Positions 31,741 to 41,279 of a stretch of 64,000 bases of DNA are shown one piece after another. The stretch is from the NCBI GenBank assembly GCA_003209895.1, contig QCOH01000002.1:51972-115971 (forward strand), read 5' to 3'. This stretch comes from Pelagibacteraceae bacterium AG-430-I06. Its GTDB lineage: Bacteria; Pseudomonadota; Alphaproteobacteria; Pelagibacterales; Pelagibacteraceae. Position 1 is the first letter of the stretch. The number at the start of each line of letters is the position of its first letter. The translations under genes were made by a program, and so were the position numbers. The notes under the pieces are model-generated. The model saw nothing but the letters and a program-made list of their open reading frames with translations. It was not told the origin of the DNA and searched no databases.

Positions 31741-32625
31741 ATGCTCTCTAAATCTCAATTAGCAATTCTTTATATGGTAGCTAGCGTCGCTTGCTTCAGT
31801 ATTATGGATATTATCGTTAAATATTTGAAGGATGTACCTTTTGGGCAAGTTCTTTTCATGAGATTTGCGTTTGGGATGATTCCAATATTTTTACTAATTC
31901 CTAGAAAAAAAATTTTAACTTTTTATAAAACAAAAAGACCATTACTTCACGCTTGGAGAGCTGGCTGGGGAGCAATTGCAATAATTGCTTTATTTATTGG
32001 TCTCAGAAATGTTGAACTTGCAGATTGTATATCTTTAACTTTTTTGGGTCCTGTATTCGTTACTATTTTATCTGCTCTTTTCTTAGGTGAAAAAATAAGA
32101 ATTACAAGAATTTCGGCTATCATACTTGGTATAATTGGAGGACTGATTATTATAAAACCATCATTTGATGAGTTTAATTTATTTTATTTTATGCCCTTAA
32201 TTTTTGCATTTGGATTTGCTCAAGTAGCTTTGTCTATTAAATCTTTATCTAAAACTGAACCAAATTATTTAATAGCTTTCTACTTTTCTCTTGTTTCTAT
32301 GTTAATTGGTCTAGCAACAATAGTTAATGGTTGGATATGGCCAACACTTTACGAAGCTATATTATTCGTTGTATTGGGTCTAGCAGGAGGATACGCTAAT
32401 ATTTTGCTTACACAGTCTTTACGCATGGCAGATACTGGTCTTGTTACTCCAATAAAATATTTATCACTAGTTTTTGCTGCAACAGCAGGCTATTTCATAT
32501 TTGGAGAAGCTCTCAAACTAACAACTTTAATTGGCGCAGCATTTATAGTAGCTGGTTCGTATATTATATTTAGAAGAGAAGAAACTTTAAAAAAACAAGT
32601 GGTACCCCCAAGATATGAAACCTAA
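31741..32625 (+). CDS. DMT-superfamily (EamA) transporter
   Basis: Two EamA repeats with ~10 TM helices; FLGPVFVTILSALFLGEKI, AATAGYFIFGEALKLTTLIGAAFIVAGSY. ORF track starts at 31711; ATG at 31741 looks more likely. Confidence 0.88.
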   Translation: MLSKSQLAILYMVASVACFSIMDIIVKYLKDVPFGQVLFMRFAFGMIPIFLLIPRKKILTFYKTKRPLLHAWRAGWGAIAIIALFIGLRNVELADCISLTFLGPVFVTILSALFLGEKIRITRISAIILGIIGGLIIIKPSFDEFNLFYFMPLIFAFGFAQVALSIKSLSKTEPNYLIAFYFSLVSMLIGLATIVNGWIWPTLYEAILFVVLGLAGGYANILLTQSLRMADTGLVTPIKYLSLVFAATAGYFIFGEALKLTTLIGAAFIVAGSYIIFRREETLKKQVVPPRYET

Positions 32626-33232
32626 ATGGTGGAATAAAGGTAAAATATATCTCCTGAAACGAGATAAAGTAATGGGTAAACTTTTAAAAGCCTATGATGG
32701 CCATCTTATTACGAGAAACAATTTTTTTTATTCGCTTACTCGATCAATTATTTCTCAACAAATTTCAGTATTGGCAGCAGACTCTGTTTTTTCAAAGTTT
32801 GAAAAAAAATGCAAAGGTAAAATAAAACCAAAAATTGTATCAAAATTATCAATAACCGATCTGAGAAGATGCGGATTAAGCAGAATGAAGGCTTTGGGCA
32901 TAAAAAGTTTAGCTGACAAAATATTAAATAAATCATTTAATCCAAAATTAATAAAAAAGATGTCGGATGAAGATGCAATTAATTACTTATGTTCATTAAG
33001 ACAAATCGGCAGATGGTCAAGCGAGATGGTATTAATCTTTTTCTATAACAGGCCAAATATATGGCCTGTGCAAGACATAGGTTTGTTAAGAGCGATTTCA
33101 AATAATTATAAAAAAAAATACCTACCGCCAAAATCTTTTGTTAATAAACTGCAAAAAAAGTTTTCACCATATTGCACTCTAGCAGTAATGGCGTTGTGGT
33201 ATTCAGTGGACAATGAACCGGTACAGTATTAG
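32615..33232 (+). CDS. DNA-3-methyladenine glycosylase II (AlkA-like HhH-GPD)
   Basis: SIISQQISVLAADSVFSKF, LRQIGRWSSEMVLIF, WPVQDIGLLRAI. Confidence 0.88.
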   Translation: MKPKWWNKGKIYLLKRDKVMGKLLKAYDGHLITRNNFFYSLTRSIISQQISVLAADSVFSKFEKKCKGKIKPKIVSKLSITDLRRCGLSRMKALGIKSLADKILNKSFNPKLIKKMSDEDAINYLCSLRQIGRWSSEMVLIFFYNRPNIWPVQDIGLLRAISNNYKKKYLPPKSFVNKLQKKFSPYCTLAVMALWYSVDNEPVQY

Positions 33233-33241
33233 ATTTAAGTT

Positions 33242-33766
33242 ATGTCAGAAAAGTTATTAGTTTCTTGGGACGATTACAATAATACAGTAGAAAAACTTGC
33301 TATAATGGTACACCAGAGCGGCTATAAACCTAGTCTTCTAGTTGGTATAATGCGAGGCGGAGCTCCAATAATTGATGTATTAAGCCGGGTATTTAAATTA
33401 AAATGTGCATATTTAGCTGTGGAATCTTATTCTGGTAAAGGAATAGAAGATCAACAAGGAAAATTAACCTTTTCAAGAGAAATGAGCTCTACAGTTCAAA
33501 ACTTGGGAGGCAATTTACTTTTGTGCGACGACCTTTCTGATACTGGCATTACGCTCAACAGAAGTATAGATTGGTTAAAAAAATACCCGCCATTAAAAGG
33601 AAAAATTAAATCTATTAAAACTGCAGTTTTATGGAAAAAAGCTAAATCAACTTTCAACCCTGATTTTTGTGCCGTTAAATTAAAAGATAACCCATGGATA
33701 GTGCAACCTTTTGAGAGATACGAGGAAATTAGAATAGAAGAATTAAAAAAAAAGCACAAAAAATAA
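33242..33766 (+). CDS. Purine (xanthine/guanine-type) phosphoribosyltransferase
   Basis: LVGIMRGGAPIIDVLSR and PRPP motif LLCDDLSDTGITL; next to an NCS2 purine permease. Confidence 0.82.
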   Translation: MSEKLLVSWDDYNNTVEKLAIMVHQSGYKPSLLVGIMRGGAPIIDVLSRVFKLKCAYLAVESYSGKGIEDQQGKLTFSREMSSTVQNLGGNLLLCDDLSDTGITLNRSIDWLKKYPPLKGKIKSIKTAVLWKKAKSTFNPDFCAVKLKDNPWIVQPFERYEEIRIEELKKKHKK

Positions 33767-33792
33767 GGGCCTGAGAAACAATCAGGCCCTTA
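33764..33792. terminator. Bidirectional intrinsic terminator-like hairpin between convergent genes
   Basis: TAAGGGCCTGA-gaaacaa-TCAGGCCCTTA: perfect 11-bp stem, 7-nt loop; minus-strand continuation TTTTTTG gives a T-run for the minus-strand permease gene. Confidence 0.9.
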
Positions 33793-33808
33793 ATATTGAA
33801 TATAAAAT

Positions 33809-35179
33809 TTAAATTGTAAAACTTACTACACTTAGTATAGCCACCAACCAAATAGCCGGTGACGTATTGCTAGCTTTACCACTAAATATTTTAATTAAGG
33901 CATAAGCTATAAAAGCTAAAGCGATACCATTAGATATACTGTAAGTTAGTGGCATTGCTATCATAGCTAGAACTGCTGGTGCAGATTCAGCTATATCTTT
34001 CCATTCAATATCAACAATATTTCTAACAAATAATATGGCAACATAAAGTAATGCAGCACCATCTATTTCTTTGGGTAGGCTTGTTGCCAATGGTGCAAAA
34101 CCTAAGCATAAAAGAAACAGTATACCTATAACAAGTGAAGTCATTCCTGTTCGTCCACCCGCTTTTACACCTGCACCTGACTCTACATAACTTGTAACAG
34201 TTGTAGTTCCTAGAAGACTTCCAGCAACTGTTCCTACACTGTCAGAAAGCATAGCCTTTTCAATATCTTGCACTCTACCCTTGCTATCAACTTTTCCAGA
34301 TACGTTTGCAACTGATGTTAAAGTTCCTGCCGTATCAAAAAAATCTATAAAGAAAAGTGTAAATATAACTGTTATTCCACTTGCAGTAAAAACTTTCCCA
34401 GTACTGAAACCTTGAACAGCATCGAAAAGATAAGTCATAGTTGGAGGTGCTGATAAAATACCATTGAATTTTGCTAAACCAGCTCCACCTTCAATACTTG
34501 CACCAGTCCAACCCCAAATTGGCAACCATGCTAAAATACTAAAAGCTAATATTCCAATAATAATATTTGCTTTACTTATGAAACCAGCATTTAATTTTTC
34601 TAAAACGATCATAGTTACAAATGCAAGACATCCTAGAAAAACTATTGGTTCCTTTAAGTTTCCTAAAGTAACTAAAGTAACAGGATGATCAACCACTACA
34701 CCCATTATCTCAAGACCAATGATTGCCAGAAAGAGACCAATTCCTGCTCCAATTCCGAATTTTAGACTTTTTGGAATTGAATTTATTATCCATGCTCTAA
34801 TAGGAGTTAGTGAGACAAGTAAAAAAAGTATACCTGAGAGCAGTACTGCAGATAAAGCTTCAGCTGGCGTATATTTCATGCCTCCAACAACTCCAAAGGC
34901 CACGAAAGCATTTATACCCATCCCGGGAGCCAATCCTACCGGCCAAGACCGGCCTGCAAAAGCCATTATAAAGCAAGCTATCGCTGTAGCTATAATTGTA
35001 GCTGTATAAACTCCACCAAAATCAAAGAATCCTTTTTCTGGCCCTGCAAATTCACCAGACAAAATGAAAGGATTTAAGAACATTATGTATGCCATAGTTA
35101 AAAAAGTAGTGACTCCGGCAACTATCTCAGTTTTAAAATTAGTTTTGTGTTTTTTGTATTCAAAATATTTTTCCATCAT
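33809..35179 (-). CDS. NCS2-family nucleobase permease (AzgA-like)
   Basis: FLTMAYIMFLNPFILS, GLAPGMGINAFVAF, FFIDFFDTAGTLTSVAN, TTTVTSYVESGAGVKAGGRTGMTSLV. Confidence 0.93.
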   Translation of the reverse strand: MMEKYFEYKKHKTNFKTEIVAGVTTFLTMAYIMFLNPFILSGEFAGPEKGFFDFGGVYTATIIATAIACFIMAFAGRSWPVGLAPGMGINAFVAFGVVGGMKYTPAEALSAVLLSGILFLLVSLTPIRAWIINSIPKSLKFGIGAGIGLFLAIIGLEIMGVVVDHPVTLVTLGNLKEPIVFLGCLAFVTMIVLEKLNAGFISKANIIIGILAFSILAWLPIWGWTGASIEGGAGLAKFNGILSAPPTMTYLFDAVQGFSTGKVFTASGITVIFTLFFIDFFDTAGTLTSVANVSGKVDSKGRVQDIEKAMLSDSVGTVAGSLLGTTTVTSYVESGAGVKAGGRTGMTSLVIGILFLLCLGFAPLATSLPKEIDGAALLYVAILFVRNIVDIEWKDIAESAPAVLAMIAMPLTYSISNGIALAFIAYALIKIFSGKASNTSPAIWLVAILSVVSFTI

Positions 35180-35316
35180 GACGATTTATCTCCTATTAAT
35201 AATAATGATAGTTTGAATATATATTTATCCATAAATTTAAAAAGTTCAAAGTGGGCTAGTAAGTCAATTTAAAGTTGTATTTCTGTTTATAACTTTATCT
35301 AATATGATTAAAAATT

Positions 35317-35613
35317 ATGAAATCTTTTTTAAAATTATTATTATTATTTTTTTTCCTGAATAATTGCGAAACAATAAGTAAAAAAGTTGATATTGCGACC
35401 CAAAAAGAGGAGGAAAAATTAAGTAAGTTTCTAAAAAAAAGAGAATCAGATCTTAAAATAGAATTTGGTAAACCTGATAAAATTGAATTAAGTAACAAAC
35501 AAAATAAAATTCTAGTTTATTATGATACCAAGCTAACAATCAAATGCGAGAGAAGATTTGAATTAAATCAAAATAATGTGGTTGTAGGTTTTAGCAGTAA
35601 AAATTGTTTCTAA
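35317..35613 (+). CDS. Small putative lipoprotein
   Basis: Signal sequence LLLLFFFLNNC (lipobox-like) and a soluble 75-aa domain ending in a conserved-looking Cys-containing tail. Confidence 0.65.
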   Translation: MKSFLKLLLLFFFLNNCETISKKVDIATQKEEEKLSKFLKKRESDLKIEFGKPDKIELSNKQNKILVYYDTKLTIKCERRFELNQNNVVVGFSSKNCF

Positions 35614-37683
35614 TTAATTAATTTTATTAGCTATTTTCAAAGCAAAGGCATAATCAAATGCAGTTTCTTCGATCGCAGATGATCTTCCTGACTTACCTGA
35701 ATGACCAGCATCCATTTCACACTTAAGAAGAAGTAAATTTCTATCAGTTTTAAAATCCCTTAGTTTTGCACAGTATTTTGTAGGCTCATCAAACAAAACT
35801 CTCGAGTCTGCAAGCGAGGTCGTTATTAAAATATGAGGATAATCTTTCTTTTCTAAATTATCATAAGGAGCATACGATCTTATATATTTAAAATGCTCTT
35901 TATTATTTTTTGCGTCACCAAACTCAAGAAGTTCTCCTTTTGTTAGAGGCAATGAATGATCTAAATTAGTTGTTAAGTTGTCAACAAATGGTACAGCCAT
36001 TATAGCCCCCAAAAATAAATCAGGACTCTGATTAATTACATTTCCAATCAACAATCCTCCTGCGCTTCCACCTAAAGCAATTATTTTTTTTTCTTTTGTA
36101 TAATTTTTATTAATTAAAAATTTAGCGCAACTTATAAAGTCCGAAAATGTATTTTTCTTGTTTAAAAGTTTTCCTTCTCGCCACCAATGAAAACCTCTTT
36201 CCAAACCTCCTCGAATATGACAGGTCGCCCAAATTATATCTCTGTTTATTAAAGACAATCTAGACGTGGAAAAAGATGGAAACATTGAGCTTCCGTAACT
36301 TCCATATCCATATAATAACAAATGTGAATTTCCATCTAATTTTGTATTTTTGTGATAAGTAATTGTTATAGGAATTTGTCGGCCGTCATCACTAGGACAA
36401 TTCAAGCGCTCTACTATATAGTCATCTCTATTATGTCCTGATGGAATTTCTTGTTCTTTAACAAGTTTTTTGGATTTAGTTTTTAAATTATATTGAAAAA
36501 CTCTATTTGGGGTTTTAGGCGATTCATATGCCAACCTAACCGAGTCAGTATTTTTATCTTTTTGCATGAGTGAAATGCTTGGAGATATTACTATTTCGTC
36601 TGCAAATTTTATTTGTTCTTCTCGATTTGTTTTTATATTTCTTGCAAAAACTCTGCTAAGAGCATCTGAAACTTCTGTTCTAATTATCCAATCTTTCAGA
36701 AATGTTAAACCACCAATTAAAATTCCTTTTTTAGGTGGAATATATTCTTGCCAATCATCCATTTTAATATGCTGAGATCTTAAAATTTTAAAATCTTCAG
36801 CATCTTTATTCGTGTGCATGTACCAATAGTCTTGGAAACTATCTATATTATAAATAATTCCCTGCTCTCTCTTTTTGAGTAATTTCGGCTTAAACGATTT
36901 TTCATCTTTATGAAAATAATAAACCTCACTAGTTGTATGTTCACTTGTTTCAATTAAATAAAACTGCTCACATGATGTTGTGTCAATAGAACAAGTAAAT
37001 CTCTCATCCTTTTCTTCAAATATTAATTCATCCTCTTTGTTAGGCCTACTCAAAAAATGTTGAAAAATTTGACGAGGTCTTTTCTGGGAGTCATATTTTC
37101 TATAAAAGAATGATTTATCATCATAAGCCCAGAGAATACCTCCGGCAGTTTTCTCAATTTTTTCAATAATTTTATTATCAGAAATCCTTCTTACAAAAAT
37201 TGTAAAATATTCACCACCTTTGTCATCAATCGAGTATGCTAAAAACTCATCATTGTATGAAACAGTAAGATCACCGGTGCTGAAAAACTTTTTACCCTTA
37301 GCTTCAGAGTCTCCATCAAAATAACATTCTACCTTATCATCACCAATTTTTCTTCTTAGCTTTTTAAAGTAGTTTCCCTCTTTAGTAGTTTTAGTCCAAT
37401 ACTCATAATTTTTATCTTTAAAAGGTAAACTCTCATCGTCTAGCTTTATCCTTCCCTCTATTTCATCGAAAAGTCTCTTTTGTAAGTTTTTTGTATCTTT
37501 CATATTTTCTTGAGTAAAAGAATTCTCATCTTCAAGATATTTTTTGACTTCCGAATTTAATTTATTTGTATCAGTCAATATTTCTAAACAATTATTTTGA
37601 TGTATCCACGAATATTCGTCTATCCAGCTAAAACCATGACATCTTTTCCTCTCAGGTTGTTTACGCAGTTGTGGTATCTTCAT
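35614..37683 (-). CDS. ptrB: S9 family prolyl oligopeptidase (oligopeptidase B-like)
   Basis: LYGYGSYGSSMFPSFS, ATCHIRGGLERGFHWWREGKLLNKKNTFSDFISCA, catalytic ALGGSAGGLLIG, DAGHSG. Confidence 0.93.
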   Translation of the reverse strand: MKIPQLRKQPERKRCHGFSWIDEYSWIHQNNCLEILTDTNKLNSEVKKYLEDENSFTQENMKDTKNLQKRLFDEIEGRIKLDDESLPFKDKNYEYWTKTTKEGNYFKKLRRKIGDDKVECYFDGDSEAKGKKFFSTGDLTVSYNDEFLAYSIDDKGGEYFTIFVRRISDNKIIEKIEKTAGGILWAYDDKSFFYRKYDSQKRPRQIFQHFLSRPNKEDELIFEEKDERFTCSIDTTSCEQFYLIETSEHTTSEVYYFHKDEKSFKPKLLKKREQGIIYNIDSFQDYWYMHTNKDAEDFKILRSQHIKMDDWQEYIPPKKGILIGGLTFLKDWIIRTEVSDALSRVFARNIKTNREEQIKFADEIVISPSISLMQKDKNTDSVRLAYESPKTPNRVFQYNLKTKSKKLVKEQEIPSGHNRDDYIVERLNCPSDDGRQIPITITYHKNTKLDGNSHLLLYGYGSYGSSMFPSFSTSRLSLINRDIIWATCHIRGGLERGFHWWREGKLLNKKNTFSDFISCAKFLINKNYTKEKKIIALGGSAGGLLIGNVINQSPDLFLGAIMAVPFVDNLTTNLDHSLPLTKGELLEFGDAKNNKEHFKYIRSYAPYDNLEKKDYPHILITTSLADSRVLFDEPTKYCAKLRDFKTDRNLLLLKCEMDAGHSGKSGRSSAIEETAFDYAFALKIANKIN

Positions 37684-37695
37684 TCTAAAAAAATT

Positions 37696-38208
37696 ATGAA
37701 ATTATTTTTACTCATTGGAATTTTATTAGTAATAGTATATCTTTTATTGAATTTTTTCGTCAAAGCAAGTAGCAAAAAAATCGCAAAAGGTATTAGATAT
37801 CTGGTTTTTATAACAGGAATTCTTTTAGCTTTAATACTTTTTTTGGTAGGTCGTTATGCATTTAGTATCCCTATATTAATTTTCCTATTACCTCTTTTAA
37901 AATTAAAAGGTGGTATTGGTCTATTTCAACTTTTTCAGCTTTGGAGACTTATAAGTTATCTACGTCAAACGGGAAGATACTCGTTTAGATCTGGAACAAA
38001 TTATTCAAAAGCTTCTTCAAACATCTCATTAGATGATGCTTATAATATTTTAGGATGTAAAAAGGGCTGTTCAAAATCTGAAGTAGTTTCAAAATATAAA
38101 AAAATAATGTCAAAACTACACCCAGACAGAAATGATACTGATACAACTAAACTTGCTCAAATTGTTTCTGAGGCAAAAGAAACTATTTTAAAAAATGATT
38201 TTAGCTAA
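37696..38208 (+). CDS. Membrane-anchored DnaJ-domain protein
   Basis: N-terminal TM segments; C-terminal J domain with HPD (KLHPDRNDTD). ORF-track start at 37597 overlaps ptrB; ATG at 37696 preferred. Confidence 0.85.
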   Translation: MKLFLLIGILLVIVYLLLNFFVKASSKKIAKGIRYLVFITGILLALILFLVGRYAFSIPILIFLLPLLKLKGGIGLFQLFQLWRLISYLRQTGRYSFRSGTNYSKASSNISLDDAYNILGCKKGCSKSEVVSKYKKIMSKLHPDRNDTDTTKLAQIVSEAKETILKNDFS

Positions 38209-39125
38209 TTTAATAATTCTTTGGCTTTAAACAAAACTTCATCAAAAGATATTCTATCTTTCCCCAACGTATTATGAGTAGTGCTATTATTTTCACCTTC
38301 TGGCTCAATAATTTTTATTTTTGATGAATATTTTCCATATGCCATCACCGGGCTATCCATAAATAGAGCCAAAGATTTGACTCCAAGGGAAACGCTAAGG
38401 TGTAAAAAACCTGTATCATTTCCAATATAACAATCGCAATTTTTTATTATAGGCAAAGTTTCTTTAATATTCATTCTTTCAAAAGATTTACAATTTACTC
38501 CAACTTTTGATTTTTTTAATTTATTTATTAGTTCTTTATCCTTTTCTCCTCCCGCTATATAAAAATTACATTTCCTAATCTTCGATAGTTCTTCGCAAAG
38601 TTTAATATAGTTATTAATATCCCATCTTTTTGTTATTCCAGAAGCGGATATACCAAGACAAATATTTGTAAAATTCTTATCCATTGTATTTTCAACATCT
38701 TTAATTTTGAGATGAGGTTCGGTTGAAACAATCTCCCCAAGAATTTTTTCTGTAAAAATCTTTGCGCTATTTACCAGATTATCTTTTGATCTAAATAATG
38801 GATATTGGTAAATTTTTTTTATTCCTGAAATCCTGCTTACTAGGTTATACCTTAAAGAAGAATTAAAAATAAAAGCTTTATCAAAATTTTTATTTTTTAA
38901 TTTTTTGTATAGTTTAAAAAATCCTCTCGTTCCATCCATTTCTTTTTCTATAAAAATTATATCTTCTATATGGTGGTCTTCTGCAAATATATCCGATGCT
39001 TTTGAGCTTTTTTTAACTAAGAGACTTACCTTTGTATTATACTTTTTAGAAATTGCATGAATATAGGGAAGAAAGATCACCATATCACCAATTCCGTATC
39101 TTTGTTGAATAATAAGAATTTTCAT
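38205..39125 (-). CDS. Glycosyltransferase family 9 (heptosyltransferase-like)
   Basis: GIGDMVIFLPYIHAI N-terminus; CDCYIGNDTGFLHLSVSLGVKSLALF. Confidence 0.85.
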   Translation of the reverse strand: MKILIIQQRYGIGDMVIFLPYIHAISKKYNTKVSLLVKKSSKASDIFAEDHHIEDIIFIEKEMDGTRGFFKLYKKLKNKNFDKAFIFNSSLRYNLVSRISGIKKIYQYPLFRSKDNLVNSAKIFTEKILGEIVSTEPHLKIKDVENTMDKNFTNICLGISASGITKRWDINNYIKLCEELSKIRKCNFYIAGGEKDKELINKLKKSKVGVNCKSFERMNIKETLPIIKNCDCYIGNDTGFLHLSVSLGVKSLALFMDSPVMAYGKYSSKIKIIEPEGENNSTTHNTLGKDRISFDEVLFKAKELLN

Positions 39126-39170
39126 TCTTTTTTAATTTATAGTACGCTTATATATAAATTAGGTAAAAAA

Positions 39171-40061
39171 ATGTCAGAAATTTTAAGAGGTGTATTTGCA
39201 GCTTCGATGTCGGTTTTAAGACCAGATTTAAGCTTAGATATTGAAGAAACACTTAATCATGCAAAGATTAGTCTTGATAACAAAGGCGTAGGTTCAGCAT
39301 TTTTTGGCAGCACAGGTTGCGGACAATTAATTTCTATCGCTGAAAAGAAAAATTTTATCACAGCACTATCAAAAGAAAATTTTAAAGAACAAATTTTAAT
39401 AGGTACCTCATGCAATAGTTTAAGAGACACTGTAGACGTTATGCAACACTCAATTAAATTAGGTTTCAAAAATTTTCTCATTATGAATGTAGCTTATTAT
39501 AAAAATGAAGATGAAGGTGTTTACAACTTTTATAAAAATATTATTCAACATGTATCAGAATCTAAAATTATACTTTATAATTTTTCTAAATTAAGCGGAT
39601 ACGCTTTTACACGTAACTTAACAGAGAGATTGGTGAAAGATTTTCCTAAAAATATAGTTGGGATGAAGGATAGCACTGGAAATCTTTGGGATAATTTTAA
39701 AGCCAAAAATTTTTCGATGTTCGTTGGAAGTGAAAAAAAATTACTAAGTGGACTAAAACAAGGTGCGGCTGGGTGTATATCAGCTACAACAAATGTTACA
39801 GGCTCGATAGCAAAGAAAGTTTTTGATGATTTCTATAAAAGCGGTAATTCTAGTGATGACGAAAAACTTAAGGCCATCAGAACAGTTTTTGATGAGACAG
39901 GAAATCTAGTTTCTGCTCTTCATACTTTAAAAAGTATTGAAAATATAGCTTATGCAAATATGCTACCGCCTTTAGAAATATTTAGCGAGGAGAAAAAAAA
40001 AGAAATGTTAAATAGACTAAAAGAAATTAACTTTATAACCGATAAAAATATTGCTGCTTAG
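39171..40061 (+). CDS. Dihydrodipicolinate synthase-family protein (DapA/NanA superfamily)
   Basis: GVFAASMSVLRPDLSLDIEETLNHA, ILYNFSKLSGYAF, IVGMKDSTGNL Schiff-base Lys. Start adjusted from 39057 to ATG 39171. Confidence 0.85.
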   Translation: MSEILRGVFAASMSVLRPDLSLDIEETLNHAKISLDNKGVGSAFFGSTGCGQLISIAEKKNFITALSKENFKEQILIGTSCNSLRDTVDVMQHSIKLGFKNFLIMNVAYYKNEDEGVYNFYKNIIQHVSESKIILYNFSKLSGYAFTRNLTERLVKDFPKNIVGMKDSTGNLWDNFKAKNFSMFVGSEKKLLSGLKQGAAGCISATTNVTGSIAKKVFDDFYKSGNSSDDEKLKAIRTVFDETGNLVSALHTLKSIENIAYANMLPPLEIFSEEKKKEMLNRLKEINFITDKNIAA

Positions 40062-40063
40062 AA

Positions 40064-41254
40064 ATGTTGCTTGTTAAATTTTTAAATAATTTATTTAAAA
40101 AAGATGGTTTCCTAATGGTAGACGCCAATGACAATGAATATACTATTGGAAAACCAAAATCAGCAAATCCAATTAAAATGAAAATACATGATAAAAAATT
40201 GCATCTTAAATTACTCTTATATCCCGACCTTTATTTTGGAGAGGCATACACAGACGGAAAGATTTCATTTGAAAATGGAAATATAAGTGAGTTTTTAGAA
40301 TTGGCACTTCAAAATATTGGACGAGAAAAAACAAATAGAATAAGTGAATTTATAAATTCAATAAGAGGATCTTACAGATATTTAACAAATTTTAATTTTA
40401 TAAAAAAATCAAAAATGAATGTTGCTCATCATTACGATATATCAGATGAACTTTATTTTCTTTTTCTGGATTCCATGAAGCAATATTCTTGTGCATACTT
40501 TAAAAATCCAAGCGACTCATTGGAAGAGGCCCAAAAAAATAAAATTAATCACATTATAAAAAAACTCAATATTAAAGAAAACTCAAAAGTTTTAGACATT
40601 GGAAGTGGATGGGGTCATCTCTCTATGGAAATTGCAAAACAGGCCAAGTGTCAAGTAACTGGAGTAACCTTATCAGAAAATCAATATAAATATAGTAATG
40701 CAAAAGCAAAGGAACTTAATTTAGGAAATCAGGTTCACTTCAAACTAATGGACTATAGGGAAGTCAAAGAAAAATATGATCGAATTGTATCCGTGGGAAT
40801 GTTTGAGCATGTAGGAAGGAAGTTTTATAAAACCTTTTTTAAAAAAGTTTTTGAAATTATGAAAGATGATGGAATTACACTTTTACACACTATAGGATCA
40901 GTAAATTCTCCAAGGAACCCTCAACCATGGATAACTAAGTATATTTTTCCAGGTGGTTATACCCCTAGCCTAAGCGAAATTGCAGGGCCTATCGAAAAAT
41001 CAGGTCTTATTTTGTCAGATTTAGAAGTTCTGAGAATGCACTATGCTCACACTTTAAGAAATTGGAACGAAAGGTTTATGAAGAATAAAGATAAAGTATT
41101 AAAAATGTTTGATGAAAGGTTTTACCGAATGTTCAATTTTTATTTAAAATCATGTGAAATGTCTTTTTTACACGGCGATCAGGTTGTATATCAGCTTCAA
41201 CTTACAAAAAAATTAAACACAGCCCCATCAACGAGAGACTATATTTATTCTTAA
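40064..41254 (+). CDS. cfa: Cyclopropane-fatty-acyl-phospholipid synthase family
   Basis: NVAHHYDISDELYFLFLDSMKQYSCAYF, VLDIGSGWGHLSMEIA, GVTLSENQ, VSVGMFEHVG. Confidence 0.94.
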   Translation: MLLVKFLNNLFKKDGFLMVDANDNEYTIGKPKSANPIKMKIHDKKLHLKLLLYPDLYFGEAYTDGKISFENGNISEFLELALQNIGREKTNRISEFINSIRGSYRYLTNFNFIKKSKMNVAHHYDISDELYFLFLDSMKQYSCAYFKNPSDSLEEAQKNKINHIIKKLNIKENSKVLDIGSGWGHLSMEIAKQAKCQVTGVTLSENQYKYSNAKAKELNLGNQVHFKLMDYREVKEKYDRIVSVGMFEHVGRKFYKTFFKKVFEIMKDDGITLLHTIGSVNSPRNPQPWITKYIFPGGYTPSLSEIAGPIEKSGLILSDLEVLRMHYAHTLRNWNERFMKNKDKVLKMFDERFYRMFNFYLKSCEMSFLHGDQVVYQLQLTKKLNTAPSTRDYIYS

Positions 41255-41279
41255 GTAACTGTTATTAATAAAATAGCTG

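Noticed and set aside
34464-35009. ORFs 34464..34688 and 34719..35009 (+)
   Set aside because: Antisense to the NCS2 permease; composition mirrors codons of TM helices.
35226-35234. DnaA-box-like TTATCCATA
   Set aside because: A single 8/9 match in AT-rich intergenic DNA, with no cluster.
35180-35316. Purine riboswitch upstream of the NCS2 permease
   Set aside because: 137-bp gap examined; I could not find the three-way-junction core sequences. An Infernal search would be decisive.
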